In this document: one piece after another, positions 17,326 through 26,215 of the stretch
How the letters are laid out: each line of letters starts with the position of its first letter
How positions within the stretch are numbered: the stretch's first letter is position 1
Source of the DNA: Bacillota bacterium
Lineage (GTDB): Bacteria > Bacillota > Clostridia > Christensenellales > Christensenellaceae
DNA: 44,289 nucleotides
Reading direction: 5' to 3'
Assembly (NCBI GenBank): GCA_023393165.1
Contig: JAEWMJ010000052.1
Location: forward strand, 1 to 44,289
Program-made: the position numbers and the translations under genes
The notes under the pieces: generated by a model
What the model saw: the letters and a program-made list of their open reading frames with translations, nothing else
The model's database searches: none
What the model was told of the DNA's origin: nothing

Positions 17326-18303
17326 TTACAGCCCCCTTCTTGCTTTTCTTTTCTTTTCCGCAATCGACCGGAAAATAAGTACGCTTAATACAGCCGTGAT
17401 AATAAACATGATCACAGACACCGCGCCGGCCATGCCGAAATTCTTGCTGTACAAGTGTTGATTCAAAAACATGGTGACCGTCATGGCGGCCTTATCCGGA
17501 TTTCCGTCGCCCTTTGTGAAAATCTGCGGAATATCGAACATTTGAATGCCGCCGATCAGGCATGTGATCAAAACATAAATCATAATCGGCTTAAGAAGCG
17601 GCAGTGTGACTTTTCTGAAGACCTGCCACGCTTTCGCGCCGTCGATCGCCGCGGATTCAAACAGCGAACTGTCGATCCCCATGATCCCGGCCATCAATAG
17701 TATGGTCGTGTTGCCGAACCATAACAAAAAGTTCATGAGGGCAATGAGGCCTCTTGTACCTCCCGCAGACGCGGTAAACCGGTACGCTTCCAGCCCCATA
17801 CTGTTCAAAATATTGTTGATCGGCCCCGCATCCGAGAACAGCGTATAAAAAAGCATGGAAAACGCTGCGGCCATGATCATGTTGGGCAGATAAACCACCG
17901 TTTTAAAGAAGCCCAACGCACGGAGCCTAAGGCGCAAATCGGTGAACCAGACCGCAAGGAGCAGGGCAATCAGGATCTGGGGAACAAATCCCAGAATCCA
18001 GATAAAAATCGTGTTTGAAAAATACCGCGCAAATTCGCCGCCGGTCAATACCGTAGCATAATTGTCAAAGCCGACAAAATTCGGGCCGACCTGTTCCAGG
18101 CCCATCATGTAGTTTTCAAAAAAGCTGTTATAAATAGTTGATATCAAGGGAAAAAGCGAAAAAATAGCGTAGGCGATAAAAAAAGGCAGAATAAAAATAT
18201 ATCCCCATTTCGCGTAGCTGACCGACTTATTTCTTCCAAGAGCCAGAGAATCGGATCTGTTTTGCTTTTTTGTTTTCCGCAATGTAATCGAAGACATGGC
18301 CAT
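17326..18303 (-). CDS. Carbohydrate ABC transporter permease, MalF/UgpA type
   Basis: A 325-residue BPD_transp_1 family permease. About 30 polar residues precede six membrane segments; the EAA motif is LFESAAIDGAKAW followed by LPLLKPIMIY. AGGTGA lies 5 nt before the ATG at 18303; a GTG at 18312 is too close to that site. It partners the MalG-type protein encoded one base downstream and receives substrate from the lipoprotein encoded 176 bp upstream. Substrate inferred as cellobiose or a related beta-glucan fragment. Confidence 0.9.
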   Translation of the reverse strand: MAMSSITLRKTKKQNRSDSLALGRNKSVSYAKWGYIFILPFFIAYAIFSLFPLISTIYNSFFENYMMGLEQVGPNFVGFDNYATVLTGGEFARYFSNTIFIWILGFVPQILIALLLAVWFTDLRLRLRALGFFKTVVYLPNMIMAAAFSMLFYTLFSDAGPINNILNSMGLEAYRFTASAGGTRGLIALMNFLLWFGNTTILLMAGIMGIDSSLFESAAIDGAKAWQVFRKVTLPLLKPIMIYVLITCLIGGIQMFDIPQIFTKGDGNPDKAAMTVTMFLNQHLYSKNFGMAGAVSVIMFIITAVLSVLIFRSIAEKKRKARRGL

Positions 18304-18351
18304 TGTAATCACCTCGGTTTGGTGGATTTTGGATTTGGGCTTTTATGTTGC

Positions 18352-18382
18352 CAGGAGGGGAGCGCCTGGGCGCCCCCTTCTC
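18352..18382 (-). promoter_or_regulatory. Intercistronic stem-loop after the CUT1 binding-protein gene
   Basis: GC-rich imperfect inverted repeat (GAGGGGAGCGC with GCGCCCCCTTC, one bulge) about 100 nt after the binding-protein stop. The minus-strand RNA lacks a U-run after it. The placement matches the hairpins at 2703 and 35295, also just after binding-protein genes, and fits mRNA 3'-end protection or partial attenuation. Confidence 0.5.
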
Positions 18383-18479
18383 ACAACATTGTCAATCACC
18401 CATCTTTGAGTTTTTTAATAAACCACCGGTCTTTAAAAGGAATTTTATTCCGGTAAATTGAATTTCATTTGACCGCTGA

Positions 18480-19925
18480 TCAGGCAGCCGGTCTTTGCAG
18501 ATTCGGATATTTTGTGATTACCGCGTTGTAGAAATTATCGAGAGCCTGTTCCTTAGTGACCAGTCCGTCGAAGTAATCCCTGAACGCATCCTGGAATTCC
18601 TCGGTGCATCCCTGGTCATACGGAGAAACGTTGCTCATATCGATCTTGGGAGCCGTTTCCGTAAACAGTTTGATATGGTTCTGCCCGCCCAGTAACGCGG
18701 ACTGGTAATCGCTGTTCGCGATTTCGTTCATCGCGGTCTGGTTGTTGGTGTAATCTTCCGTATCGAGCGTGATCTGCTTCATTGTGGCAGGATCACAGGT
18801 CAGGGTGTACATAATGTCACGGACCAGCGGAAGGTTGTCGGAGCCCTTGCAAGCACAAAGCCATGTGCCGCCCCAGTAGTAGCTCTGCGGTCCGTAGCAT
18901 ACCGCGTAATCGCCGAATATGCCGTTTCCGACTTCCTTCTTGCCGCCCTCAGACTCGGGAGTTGCGAGCGAGTTGCCCAGAAGAGTGAAGTTGATGCCCC
19001 ATGTGGAGAAGAAGAAACCGAACACCTTGCCGCTCGGGCCCTGGTCCGCATTCCATTCGGGATCCCACAGGGAATACCTGTTGTTGTAGCCTTTATCCGC
19101 AAATTCTTTTGTCTGATCCACCCAATTCATTAAATTGGGGTCAATAACGATCGTGTTGTTGGCGTCCACCCAGGGACCGGAAACGTTGTTGGAGAAGGCC
19201 CTGTAGGCGTCGTCGTACCCCGACAGCATTTTGTACCCTTTGTCAGCCGCTTTGGCCGCCACCTCATTGAACTTTGTCCAGTCGCTTAAGTAGGTTTGCA
19301 CCTGATCCGGATCGTCAGTCCCAAGAACGTCCTTGGCGAAGGAACGCCTGTAAGCGAACAGCCCGGGCGTCGCCTGCCACGAAACCGCCTTTAATTTTCC
19401 GTTGGAGTCGGTGGCGATATCCTTGGTGTACTGGTACATGTCCTTGGTATCGTCTTCCGTAAGGCCAACGTCCGCATAAACGTCCAGAGCATACTCGGTG
19501 TCAACATACTTGAGGGCATAGTCCGCTTCAATCAGGAACAAATCGATCTTTTCGTCGGCGGAAGCCTTATCCTGGTTTAAGAGATCCTGATCCAGCTTAT
19601 TCTGGTAACCGTTGTTGTCATTGGGGGTAGTCACCCATTCGACAGTAATCCCCTCGGGAATTTTTCCGGCTTTTTCAAAATAATCCGTGAACCGGCTCTT
19701 GAATTCTTCATTCCAGCAATAGATCCTGAGGACCTTTCCCTGCTCGACAGCGGCCTCGCTGGCAGGCGCTGCGCTGGAAGCAGCGTCACTGGACGCCGGA
19801 GCGGCCGCGCTCTGGCCCTCGCTGGCGGGAGCGGATGACTGCGCCGGAGTACCGGAGCATGCAACCGCCGAGATCAGCAAAGCCAGGACCAAGACACAAA
19901 CAATTAACTTATTCAACCCTTTCAT
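18480..19925 (-). CDS. Carbohydrate ABC transporter substrate-binding lipoprotein (CUT1)
   Basis: A 481-residue family-1 extracellular solute-binding protein. A lipoprotein signal ends at Cys23 (SAVAC), followed by a Ser/Ala/Pro linker to about residue 56. The mature domain begins KVLRIYCWNEEFKSRF and ends with the helical KEQALDNFYNAVI segment. TCCTCC on the plus strand (GGAGGA in the mRNA) lies 6-12 nt before the ATG at 19925; the longer reading frame to 19964 begins inside the spacer and lacks a signal peptide start. It lies downstream of the LacI gene on the same strand and should be controlled by it. Cello-oligosaccharide or another beta-glucoside is the likely ligand from the adjacent GH94 and GH1 genes. 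Confidence 0.9.
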   Translation of the reverse strand: MKGLNKLIVCVLVLALLISAVACSGTPAQSSAPASEGQSAAAPASSDAASSAAPASEAAVEQGKVLRIYCWNEEFKSRFTDYFEKAGKIPEGITVEWVTTPNDNNGYQNKLDQDLLNQDKASADEKIDLFLIEADYALKYVDTEYALDVYADVGLTEDDTKDMYQYTKDIATDSNGKLKAVSWQATPGLFAYRRSFAKDVLGTDDPDQVQTYLSDWTKFNEVAAKAADKGYKMLSGYDDAYRAFSNNVSGPWVDANNTIVIDPNLMNWVDQTKEFADKGYNNRYSLWDPEWNADQGPSGKVFGFFFSTWGINFTLLGNSLATPESEGGKKEVGNGIFGDYAVCYGPQSYYWGGTWLCACKGSDNLPLVRDIMYTLTCDPATMKQITLDTEDYTNNQTAMNEIANSDYQSALLGGQNHIKLFTETAPKIDMSNVSPYDQGCTEEFQDAFRDYFDGLVTKEQALDNFYNAVITKYPNLQRPAA

Positions 19926-20009
19926 TGTTTTTCCTCCTCTTTTATTTAAGCACATCTCAATCAATTGAGAGATGCTCAGGACAAATTTTAGCGCACGATT
20001 TTTTTAATT

Positions 20010-21020
20010 TTATACCAGGCGTTTTACCGATCCGCCTTCAAGAATCTGGCCGGGCACCATTATCTGCTGCGGAATGAATGTTTTTGGTTTTTCTATTGCT
20101 TCCACAAGTTTAGAAGCCGCTTCCCTGCCCAGGCTTTCGGTATCCTGCCGCAGCGTTGTAAGGCGCGGACGAAGTACCTGGGAAAGGTAAATGCCGTCGT
20201 ATCCGACGACGCTGATATCGCGCGGAATGGAAAGGCCCGCTTTTTCTATCTCTATCATTCCGCCGATAAACGAAAAATCGTCCGGGTACATGATGCAGGT
20301 GGGCCTGTCGCTTAATTTTAAAAGTTCGACCGTCGCCCGGCTCGAGGATTTGGGATCGTGGTAAATCGCGCTCTTTACATATTCATTTGGCACATCAATA
20401 CCCAGTTCGGCGCAGTTTTTGTAAAAACTCGCGACGCGTTTTTGCGTAACCGCAGTATCCTCGCCGTGAATAAAAGCTATTTTTCTGTGGCCGTTGTCGT
20501 ACAAATAATGTACAAGATCGGATACGCCCTTTACGTTGTCCGAAAGTATCGCCGTCCGGTTGTTGAACACATGGTCTATCGTAACTGTCGGAATATCGCT
20601 CTGCACGAGTTCAACCACCGCGGGATCATTGAAATTTACGCTTGCGATCACTGCGCCGTCGCATTTTCTGTAGCGGCAGTGCTCGAAATAGCTCATGGAA
20701 AACTGTCCGATATTCTGGCTGATGAATGTAATGTCGTAACCCAGCATTTCGGCCTCAACCTTAAAGCTGTTCAGGACCGCCGAAAAGTATTCGTGCGCCA
20801 GGCCGCTGCTCGTTTTATCCACGAACAACACGCCCAGATTATACGAACGGTTTGTCTTCAGCGCGCGGGCCATAGCGTTGGGTAGATAACCCATCTCTCT
20901 CGCGACACCCCGAATCAATTCAATCGTTTCCTCACTGATGTCCGTATACCCGTTAAGCGCTTTGCTTACCGTTGCCGAAGAAACACCGCATTTTTTTGAA
21001 ATATCCTTGATTGTAATCAT
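20010..21020 (-). CDS. LacI-family transcriptional regulator
   Basis: A 336-residue repressor. The N-terminal helix-turn-helix is intact (ITIKDISKKCGVSSATVSKA, then the hinge helix region PNAMARALKT near 47-57). It is followed by a periplasmic-binding-like effector domain (YNLGVLFVDKT to about residue 330). It is divergent from the GH94/GH1 genes and co-directional with the CUT1 transporter. Candidate operators lie just upstream of its own start, at its promoter's transcription start, and downstream of the GH94 promoter. I infer that it represses both arms until a beta-glucoside or derived sugar binds. A symbol is not given because CelR, BglR and other names are equally possible. Confidence 0.9.
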   Translation of the reverse strand: MITIKDISKKCGVSSATVSKALNGYTDISEETIELIRGVAREMGYLPNAMARALKTNRSYNLGVLFVDKTSSGLAHEYFSAVLNSFKVEAEMLGYDITFISQNIGQFSMSYFEHCRYRKCDGAVIASVNFNDPAVVELVQSDIPTVTIDHVFNNRTAILSDNVKGVSDLVHYLYDNGHRKIAFIHGEDTAVTQKRVASFYKNCAELGIDVPNEYVKSAIYHDPKSSSRATVELLKLSDRPTCIMYPDDFSFIGGMIEIEKAGLSIPRDISVVGYDGIYLSQVLRPRLTTLRQDTESLGREAASKLVEAIEKPKTFIPQQIMVPGQILEGGSVKRLV

Positions 21021-21033
21021 ATAAATATCTCTT

Positions 21034-21044
21034 TCGCAAACGTC
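21034..21044 (-). promoter_or_regulatory. Candidate LacI operator, site 1
   Basis: ACGTTTGCG on the minus strand, matching the pattern (A/T)CGTT(A/T)(G/T)CG shared with two other sites in this gap. It lies 15-24 nt before the LacI start codon, where bound repressor would block its own transcription. Confidence 0.35.
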
Positions 21045-21097
21045 TTATTTATAATTTGTACCATTAACAACTGAAAATTTAATAAATTGTGAACTTA

Positions 21098-21108
21098 ATC
21101 GTTTTCGG
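21098..21108 (+). promoter_or_regulatory. Candidate LacI operator, site 2
   Basis: TCGTTTTCG (core 21099-21107). It falls on the predicted transcription start of the LacI/transporter promoter (-10 at 21116-21121 on the minus strand), a classical repressor position. Confidence 0.45.
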
Positions 21109-21115
21109 TATTTCC

Positions 21116-21145
21116 ATTATATAACACGTGTTTTAGATAAGTCAA
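21116..21145 (-). promoter_or_regulatory. Promoter of the LacI-transporter operon
   Basis: On the minus strand TTGACT (21140-21145), an 18-bp spacer and a perfect TATAAT (21116-21121). The spacer contains the palindrome ACACGTGT. Transcription would start near 21109 and run through LacI into the transporter genes. Confidence 0.6.
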
Positions 21146-21231
21146 TATGTTTTTTTGGATTTTTTATTCTTTTTTTTACCAGTTTTGGAGACGATTATAT
21201 AAATATTTTTACATTTTTTATAAAATTTCCT

Positions 21232-21260
21232 TTGATTTTTATAAAACTATGATATACAAT
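21232..21260 (+). promoter_or_regulatory. Promoter of the GH94-GH1 operon
   Basis: TTGATT (21232-21237), a 17-bp spacer and TACAAT (21255-21260). Transcription would start near 21267, just before candidate operator site 3. The ribosome binding site AAGGAAGG is at 21311-21318. The remaining DNA of this 304-bp gap is AT-rich with nothing else recognised. Confidence 0.55.
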
Positions 21261-21285
21261 AAAAATTGCAAGACAGTTCTTCGAA

Positions 21286-21296
21286 ATCGTTATCGT
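21286..21296 (+). promoter_or_regulatory. Candidate LacI operator, site 3
   Basis: TCGTTATCG (core 21287-21295) within an imperfect dyad. It is centred about 24 nt downstream of the predicted GH94 start of transcription and would act as a roadblock operator. Confidence 0.4.
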
Positions 21297-21324
21297 AAAA
21301 CATCATATATAAGGAAGGTTCCCA

Positions 21325-23748
21325 ATGAAGTACGGATTTTTTGACGATTCTGCAAAAGAATACGTAATCACAACACCTGCCACGCCCTTGCCCTGGATCA
21401 ATTATCTTGGCACCGGGGACTTTTTCAGCCTGATTTCAAACACAGGCGGCGGATATTGTTTTTACCGCGACGCGGCCTTCCGGCGCATCATGCGGTTCAG
21501 GTACAACAATATTCCGGCGGATATGGGAGGGCGCTGTTATTATATTAAAGAAGACGGCGCAGTCTGGAGTCCCTCCTACCTTCCCTGCATGACACCCCTA
21601 GACAGTTACAAATGCAGGCACGGCCTCGGGTATACCGTGTTTGAAAGTGAAAAAAACAGCCTTTCCGCCCAGCTTACCGCGTTTGTCCCTTTGGGAGAAA
21701 CCTGTGAAATCAACCGGCTTACTCTGAAAAACAACGGCGGAAGGGAAAAAAATATTCAGCTCTACAGCTTTATCGAATGGTGCCTTTGGAACGCGGTGGA
21801 CGATGCGCAGAACTTCCAGCGCAATTTAAACCTGGGCGAAGTCGAGATCGACGGAAGCGTCCTTTACCATAAAACCGAATACCGTGAACGCCGGAACCAC
21901 TATGCGTTTTTCAGCGTCAACGCCCCGATCGACGGGTTTGATACCGACCGGGAATCTTTCACAGGCCGTTTCGGTACGCTGCAAGCGCCCGGTCAGGTGC
22001 TTGCGGGCAGCAGCGCAAACAGCGTTGCCGGCGGTTGGTCGCCTGTCGCAAGCCACCGGCTGGATCTCACGTTATCCCCCGGAGAAGAAAAAACGCTTCT
22101 GTTTATGATAGGGTACGCGGAAAATCCGCAGGATCAAAAATGGGAAAGCAAAGGCGTCATCAACAAAACCGGGGCAAAACAGATGATCTCGGATTATTCG
22201 GAGCCCCGCGCAGTCAATGCCGCTCTTGATAAACTTTCGGACTATTGGAACAGCCTTTTGACGCGTTTTCAGATTGAAAGCCCGGACGAGAAGCTGAACC
22301 GGATGGTGAACATATGGAACCAGTACCAGTGCATGGTAACGTTTCATATGAGCCGCAGCGCAAGCTATTTTGAAAGCGGCACGGGGCGCGGCATCGGTTT
22401 CCGCGACAGCTGCCAGGATATCCTGGGATTTGTACACCTGGTCCCCGAATTGGCACGGGAGCGCATTCTTGATTTAGCCGCCATCCAATTTGAGGACGGA
22501 AGCACGTATCATCAGTTCCAGACCCTGACAAAGAAAGGAAACGCCAATATCGGCACCGGCTTCAACGACGATCCCCTCTGGCTCGTCGCCGCTGCAGCCG
22601 CCTATATACGCGAAACGGGCGACGCAGCCATTTTAAACGAACCGGTATTATTTGATAACGCGCCCGGAAGCGCCCAGCCGTTGTCTGAACATCTAAGGCG
22701 CAGCATACGGTTTACGCTGGCCCACCTGGGGCCCCATAAGCTACCGCTCATAGGCCGGGCGGACTGGAATGACTGTCTCAATTTAAACTGCTTTTCCGAA
22801 AAACCGGGCGAAAGCTTTCAGACATGCGAAAACAGCGAGAATGGCAATGCGGAAAGTCTGTTTATCGCGGCAATGTTTGTAAAATACGGCAGGGAATACG
22901 CGGAATTATGCCAAAGATACGGTTCTGCCCAGGAAGCGGGAGAAATCCTTCGGGAAACCGCTGCAATGGAACACGCCGTCCTAGCGCACGGATGGGACGG
23001 CGAATGGTTCCTGCGCGCCTACGATGCGTTCGGAAACAAGGTGGGAAGCCGCGAATGCACGGAAGGCCGGATCTATATAGAACCGCAGGGTTTTTGCGTG
23101 ATGGCGGGCATAGGCCTTAAGGACGGCCGCGCGGAGCGCGCACTTGCATCCGTACGCGAACTGCTGAAGACTAAATACGGCGTCCGCCTGCTGGCCCCCT
23201 GCTATACGGAATACAGAAAAGAACTCGGCGAAATTTCCAGCTATCCGCCGGGATATAAAGAAAACGGCTCGATATTCTGCCACAACAATCCGTGGATCAG
23301 CATTGCAAACACAATGCTGAATAACGCGGAGGAAGCGTTTGATACCTACCGGCGGATCTGCCCCGCATATATTGAGGACTTAAGCGAGGTGCATAAAACA
23401 GAACCGTACGCGTACAGCCAGACGATTGCCGGAATCGAGGCGGCCCGCTTCGGCGAAGCCAAAAACAGTTGGCTGACAGGGGCTGCAGCATGGTCGTTTG
23501 TAAACGTCAGTCAGGCCATAATCGGCATTCAGCCGGATTATGACGGCCTTAAGATCAACCCCTGCATTCCCCGCGAGCTGAAAGGCTACAGCGTCAGACG
23601 CGTATTCCGCGGCGCGGAATACTTTATCACCGTTCGCAGCACCGGATCCGGAGAATTCCGTATGAAGGTGAACGGAAAAGAAACCGCCGGAAACGTGGTA
23701 TTGTTTGAAAACGGCGTCAGGGAATACCGCGTGGAAGCAGAAATTTAA
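21325..23748 (+). CDS. Cellobiose phosphorylase-like GH94 enzyme
   Basis: An 807-residue cytoplasmic enzyme of glycoside hydrolase family 94, close in length to clostridial cellobiose phosphorylases (about 811). It probably cleaves cellobiose with phosphate to glucose 1-phosphate and glucose, saving ATP. The N-terminus (KYGFFDDSAKEYVITTP, PWINYLG) is typical of that group. The catalytic (alpha/alpha)6 barrel shows RDSCQDILGF and GRADWNDCLN, where the DWND segment (480-483) carries the catalytic Asp of the family, and GITPK-type positions are replaced by TEYRKELG near the end. No signal peptide is present. It shares an operon with the GH1 gene 12 bp downstream. Laminaribiose or another beta-disaccharide cannot be excluded. 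Uptake is inferred through the divergent CUT1 importer. Confidence 0.88.
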   Translation: MKYGFFDDSAKEYVITTPATPLPWINYLGTGDFFSLISNTGGGYCFYRDAAFRRIMRFRYNNIPADMGGRCYYIKEDGAVWSPSYLPCMTPLDSYKCRHGLGYTVFESEKNSLSAQLTAFVPLGETCEINRLTLKNNGGREKNIQLYSFIEWCLWNAVDDAQNFQRNLNLGEVEIDGSVLYHKTEYRERRNHYAFFSVNAPIDGFDTDRESFTGRFGTLQAPGQVLAGSSANSVAGGWSPVASHRLDLTLSPGEEKTLLFMIGYAENPQDQKWESKGVINKTGAKQMISDYSEPRAVNAALDKLSDYWNSLLTRFQIESPDEKLNRMVNIWNQYQCMVTFHMSRSASYFESGTGRGIGFRDSCQDILGFVHLVPELARERILDLAAIQFEDGSTYHQFQTLTKKGNANIGTGFNDDPLWLVAAAAAYIRETGDAAILNEPVLFDNAPGSAQPLSEHLRRSIRFTLAHLGPHKLPLIGRADWNDCLNLNCFSEKPGESFQTCENSENGNAESLFIAAMFVKYGREYAELCQRYGSAQEAGEILRETAAMEHAVLAHGWDGEWFLRAYDAFGNKVGSRECTEGRIYIEPQGFCVMAGIGLKDGRAERALASVRELLKTKYGVRLLAPCYTEYRKELGEISSYPPGYKENGSIFCHNNPWISIANTMLNNAEEAFDTYRRICPAYIEDLSEVHKTEPYAYSQTIAGIEAARFGEAKNSWLTGAAAWSFVNVSQAIIGIQPDYDGLKINPCIPRELKGYSVRRVFRGAEYFITVRSTGSGEFRMKVNGKETAGNVVLFENGVREYRVEAEI

Positions 23749-23760
23749 AAGAGGTGCGCC

Positions 23761-25104
23761 ATGTCTTTTTCTCAGGATTTTGTATGGGGGGCGGCAAGCG
23801 CCGCTTATCAGATTGAAGGCGCTTGGAATGAAGACGGCAAAGGTCCAAGCATATGGGATGAATTTTCCCACTGGCCGGGAACAATAAAAAACGGCGACAA
23901 CGGGGACGTTGCCTGTGACTCCTACCACCTTTATATGCAGGATCTGCAGATCCTGCAGGATATGGGTCTTCACGCCTACCGTTTTTCCATCAGCTGGCCG
24001 CGAATTTTTCCCGAAGGAGACGGCAAACTAAACCAAAAAGGCCTTGACTATTATGACGCGCTGGTGGATGCCATGCTTAAAAAAGGCATTACGCCGTACG
24101 CAACGCTTTTTCATTGGGATCTTCCTCTCTCGCTCCACCAAAGAGGCGGATGGCTTGCGCGCAGAACAGCCCGCGAGTTTGCGGATTATGCCGCATATAT
24201 AGCCGCGCATTTTGACGGAAGGATACAAAACTATTTTACCATCAACGAACCACAATGCATCGTAGAGTTGGGATATCAAAAGGGACTTCACGCGCCGGGC
24301 CTCAGGCTGCCTCCCGGCAGGCAGGCCGAATGCATGCACAACCTGCTTTTAGCCCACGGACTCTCCGTACAGGCGATCCGCGGGGCAAGCAGCCGCCCGG
24401 TCAATATCGGTATTGCCTCCACCGGCAGGCTTTGTTATCCGCCGGAGGATACGCCGGATGCACGGGAAGCCGCACGTTCCGCTTCGTTCACCTTAAATCC
24501 GAACGACTGGGTTTTCACGCACCAATGGTTTCTGGATGCGGCGGTCCTGGGCGGATATCCTGCGGACGTTCCCCCGTTTTTAAAAGAATTTGCGGATTCG
24601 GTCCCTCCGGACGACTTTAAAATCATAAAACAGGACCTGGATTTTCTGGGCGTAAACGTGTATAACGGTACTCCTGTTGATACGCGGGGCAAAAAAGCAG
24701 CCCCGTATCCCGGATTTCCCCGCACGGCAATGAAATGGCCGGTAACGCCCGAAGTCATGCATTACGGCCCTTTATGGCTGTATGACCGGTACCGCCTGCC
24801 CATATACATTACAGAGAACGGGCAGTCCTGCAACGACCGCATTTTTCTTGACACCTGCGTCCACGACGTGGACCGCATTGATTTCCTCGCCCGGTATTTG
24901 ACCGAACTGAAAAAAGCGGCCGCCGAAGGCGCGCCGCTGCTTGGATATTTCCACTGGAGCCTGACCGATAACTTTGAATGGAATAACGGCTACGGCGAAC
25001 GGTTCGGGCTTGTTTACATCGATTATCCCACCCAGAAAAGGATCCCCAAGGATTCCTGCCTGTGGTTTGCCGCAACCGCGAAAAAGAACGGAGAAAACTT
25101 ATAA
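23761..25104 (+). CDS. bglA: Beta-glucosidase, GH1
   Basis: A 447-residue cytoplasmic glycoside hydrolase family 1 enzyme, the usual full length. The N-terminal FVWGAASAAYQIEGAW signature is present. The acid/base Glu163 sits in TINEPQ and the nucleophile Glu352 in YITENGQS. The closing motif LTDNFEWNNGYGERFGL is also intact. It hydrolyses terminal beta-D-glucosyl residues of imported oligosaccharides; lacking the phosphate-binding residues I would expect of 6-phospho-beta-glucosidases (which pair with PTS systems) it probably acts on unphosphorylated sugar. GAGGTG precedes the ATG by 4 nt. It is co-transcribed with the GH94 gene, giving hydrolytic and phosphorolytic routes in parallel. Only 34 bp separate it from the convergent butyrate kinase gene, with no clear terminator. 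Confidence 0.92.
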   Translation: MSFSQDFVWGAASAAYQIEGAWNEDGKGPSIWDEFSHWPGTIKNGDNGDVACDSYHLYMQDLQILQDMGLHAYRFSISWPRIFPEGDGKLNQKGLDYYDALVDAMLKKGITPYATLFHWDLPLSLHQRGGWLARRTAREFADYAAYIAAHFDGRIQNYFTINEPQCIVELGYQKGLHAPGLRLPPGRQAECMHNLLLAHGLSVQAIRGASSRPVNIGIASTGRLCYPPEDTPDAREAARSASFTLNPNDWVFTHQWFLDAAVLGGYPADVPPFLKEFADSVPPDDFKIIKQDLDFLGVNVYNGTPVDTRGKKAAPYPGFPRTAMKWPVTPEVMHYGPLWLYDRYRLPIYITENGQSCNDRIFLDTCVHDVDRIDFLARYLTELKKAAAEGAPLLGYFHWSLTDNFEWNNGYGERFGLVYIDYPTQKRIPKDSCLWFAATAKKNGENL

Positions 25105-25138
25105 CTCTCTGTTTAAACCTCTTTCAGTCAATAGTTAA

Positions 25139-26215
25139 TCAATAGTCGATCGCTTGCTCCTCTCCCCGCAATACGCGCAGGGCGCCTTTTACAAGCGCCG
25201 GCATTTCGTTTTCGCCGGGGTAGACCTTCACGGGCGCAATAAGCCCCACCCGTTGTTTGATCGATCCCGTAAACCGATTGGAATAGGCAAGTCCACCCGT
25301 CAGTATAATTGCATCCACCCTTCCTTCCAGTACGGCGGACATAGCCCCGATCTCCTTTGACACCTGATACGCCATGGACTCCAGAACAAGCGCCGCGTAT
25401 TCGTCGCCTTCTTTGATCAGTTTTTCGCATTTCGAAAGATCGTTTGTGCCCAGGTAAGCGGTCATGCCTCCCTTCTTGGTTACGATATCCACGAGTTCCT
25501 GCCTTGTATAAGCGCCCGAAAAACACAAATCAATCAGAGGGATTGCAGGAACCGCTCCCGTACGCTCAGGTGTAAAAGCCCCCTCGCCCGACAGCGCGTC
25601 GTTCACGTCTATTACGCGTCCGTACCGGTGCGCGCCCACCGTAATGCCTCCGCCCATATGGGCGACAATAAAGCGGCAGTTTTCATAGGGTTCTCCCATA
25701 TCCTCCGCGCACAGGCGCGCTACGGCCTTCTGGTTCAGGGCGTGAAAAATGCTTTTCCTTTCGATACCCGGAAATCCGGTCAGCTTGGCGTACTGGTCCA
25801 GTTCGTCCACAACAATCGGGTCCACCACATAGGCCGGTATTTTGAGCCTTTTTCCCACTTCGTACGCCATAATGGCTCCCAGCATGGACGCATGGACGGA
25901 CGCAGTCGAATCTTCCAGATCTGAGAGCATATGCTCGTTGATCACATATACGCCGCTGTCGATCGGTTCCACCAGGCCGCCTCTGCCTACCACAACGTCG
26001 ATGTTTCGGGCGCCCTGGCGTCCGTTTTCAAGTATGCCTAAAACCACCGCCAGCCTCATGTCCTTCTGGCCGATAATGCTTCCGCACGCGTCCAGCTCGG
26101 ATCTGGAATGCTTTACGGTTTTCTCAGCAACCGGTTTTTCGTTTTCATAAACGGCAACCTTCGTTGACGTTGATCCGGGATTTATGGCAAGGATCCTGAA
26201 AGTTCTCTCAGTCAT
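25139..26215 (-). CDS. buk: Butyrate kinase
   Basis: A 358-residue acetate-kinase-superfamily protein of the butyrate kinase type (usual length about 355). It has the N-terminal INPGSTSTKVAVYE phosphate-binding motif, the central VAHMGGGITVGAHRYGR and the C-terminal ILTGGLAYSNRF. The reaction is butyryl-phosphate plus ADP to butyrate plus ATP; branched-chain acyl-phosphates are also used by some members. The usual partner, phosphotransbutyrylase, is not next to it. Its ATG overlaps the upstream ACT-domain gene by 8 bp (ATGACTGA), so the two are translationally coupled. That pairing suggests a link to branched-chain amino-acid signals, which is inference. Confidence 0.93.
   Translation of the reverse strand: MTERTFRILAINPGSTSTKVAVYENEKPVAEKTVKHSRSELDACGSIIGQKDMRLAVVLGILENGRQGARNIDVVVGRGGLVEPIDSGVYVINEHMLSDLEDSTASVHASMLGAIMAYEVGKRLKIPAYVVDPIVVDELDQYAKLTGFPGIERKSIFHALNQKAVARLCAEDMGEPYENCRFIVAHMGGGITVGAHRYGRVIDVNDALSGEGAFTPERTGAVPAIPLIDLCFSGAYTRQELVDIVTKKGGMTAYLGTNDLSKCEKLIKEGDEYAALVLESMAYQVSKEIGAMSAVLEGRVDAIILTGGLAYSNRFTGSIKQRVGLIAPVKVYPGENEMPALVKGALRVLRGEEQAIDY

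Noticed and set aside
21325..25104. PTS-type 6-phospho-beta-glucoside system
   Set aside because: No PTS component is encoded nearby. The adjacent transporter is an ABC type and a phosphorylase acting on unphosphorylated disaccharide is present.
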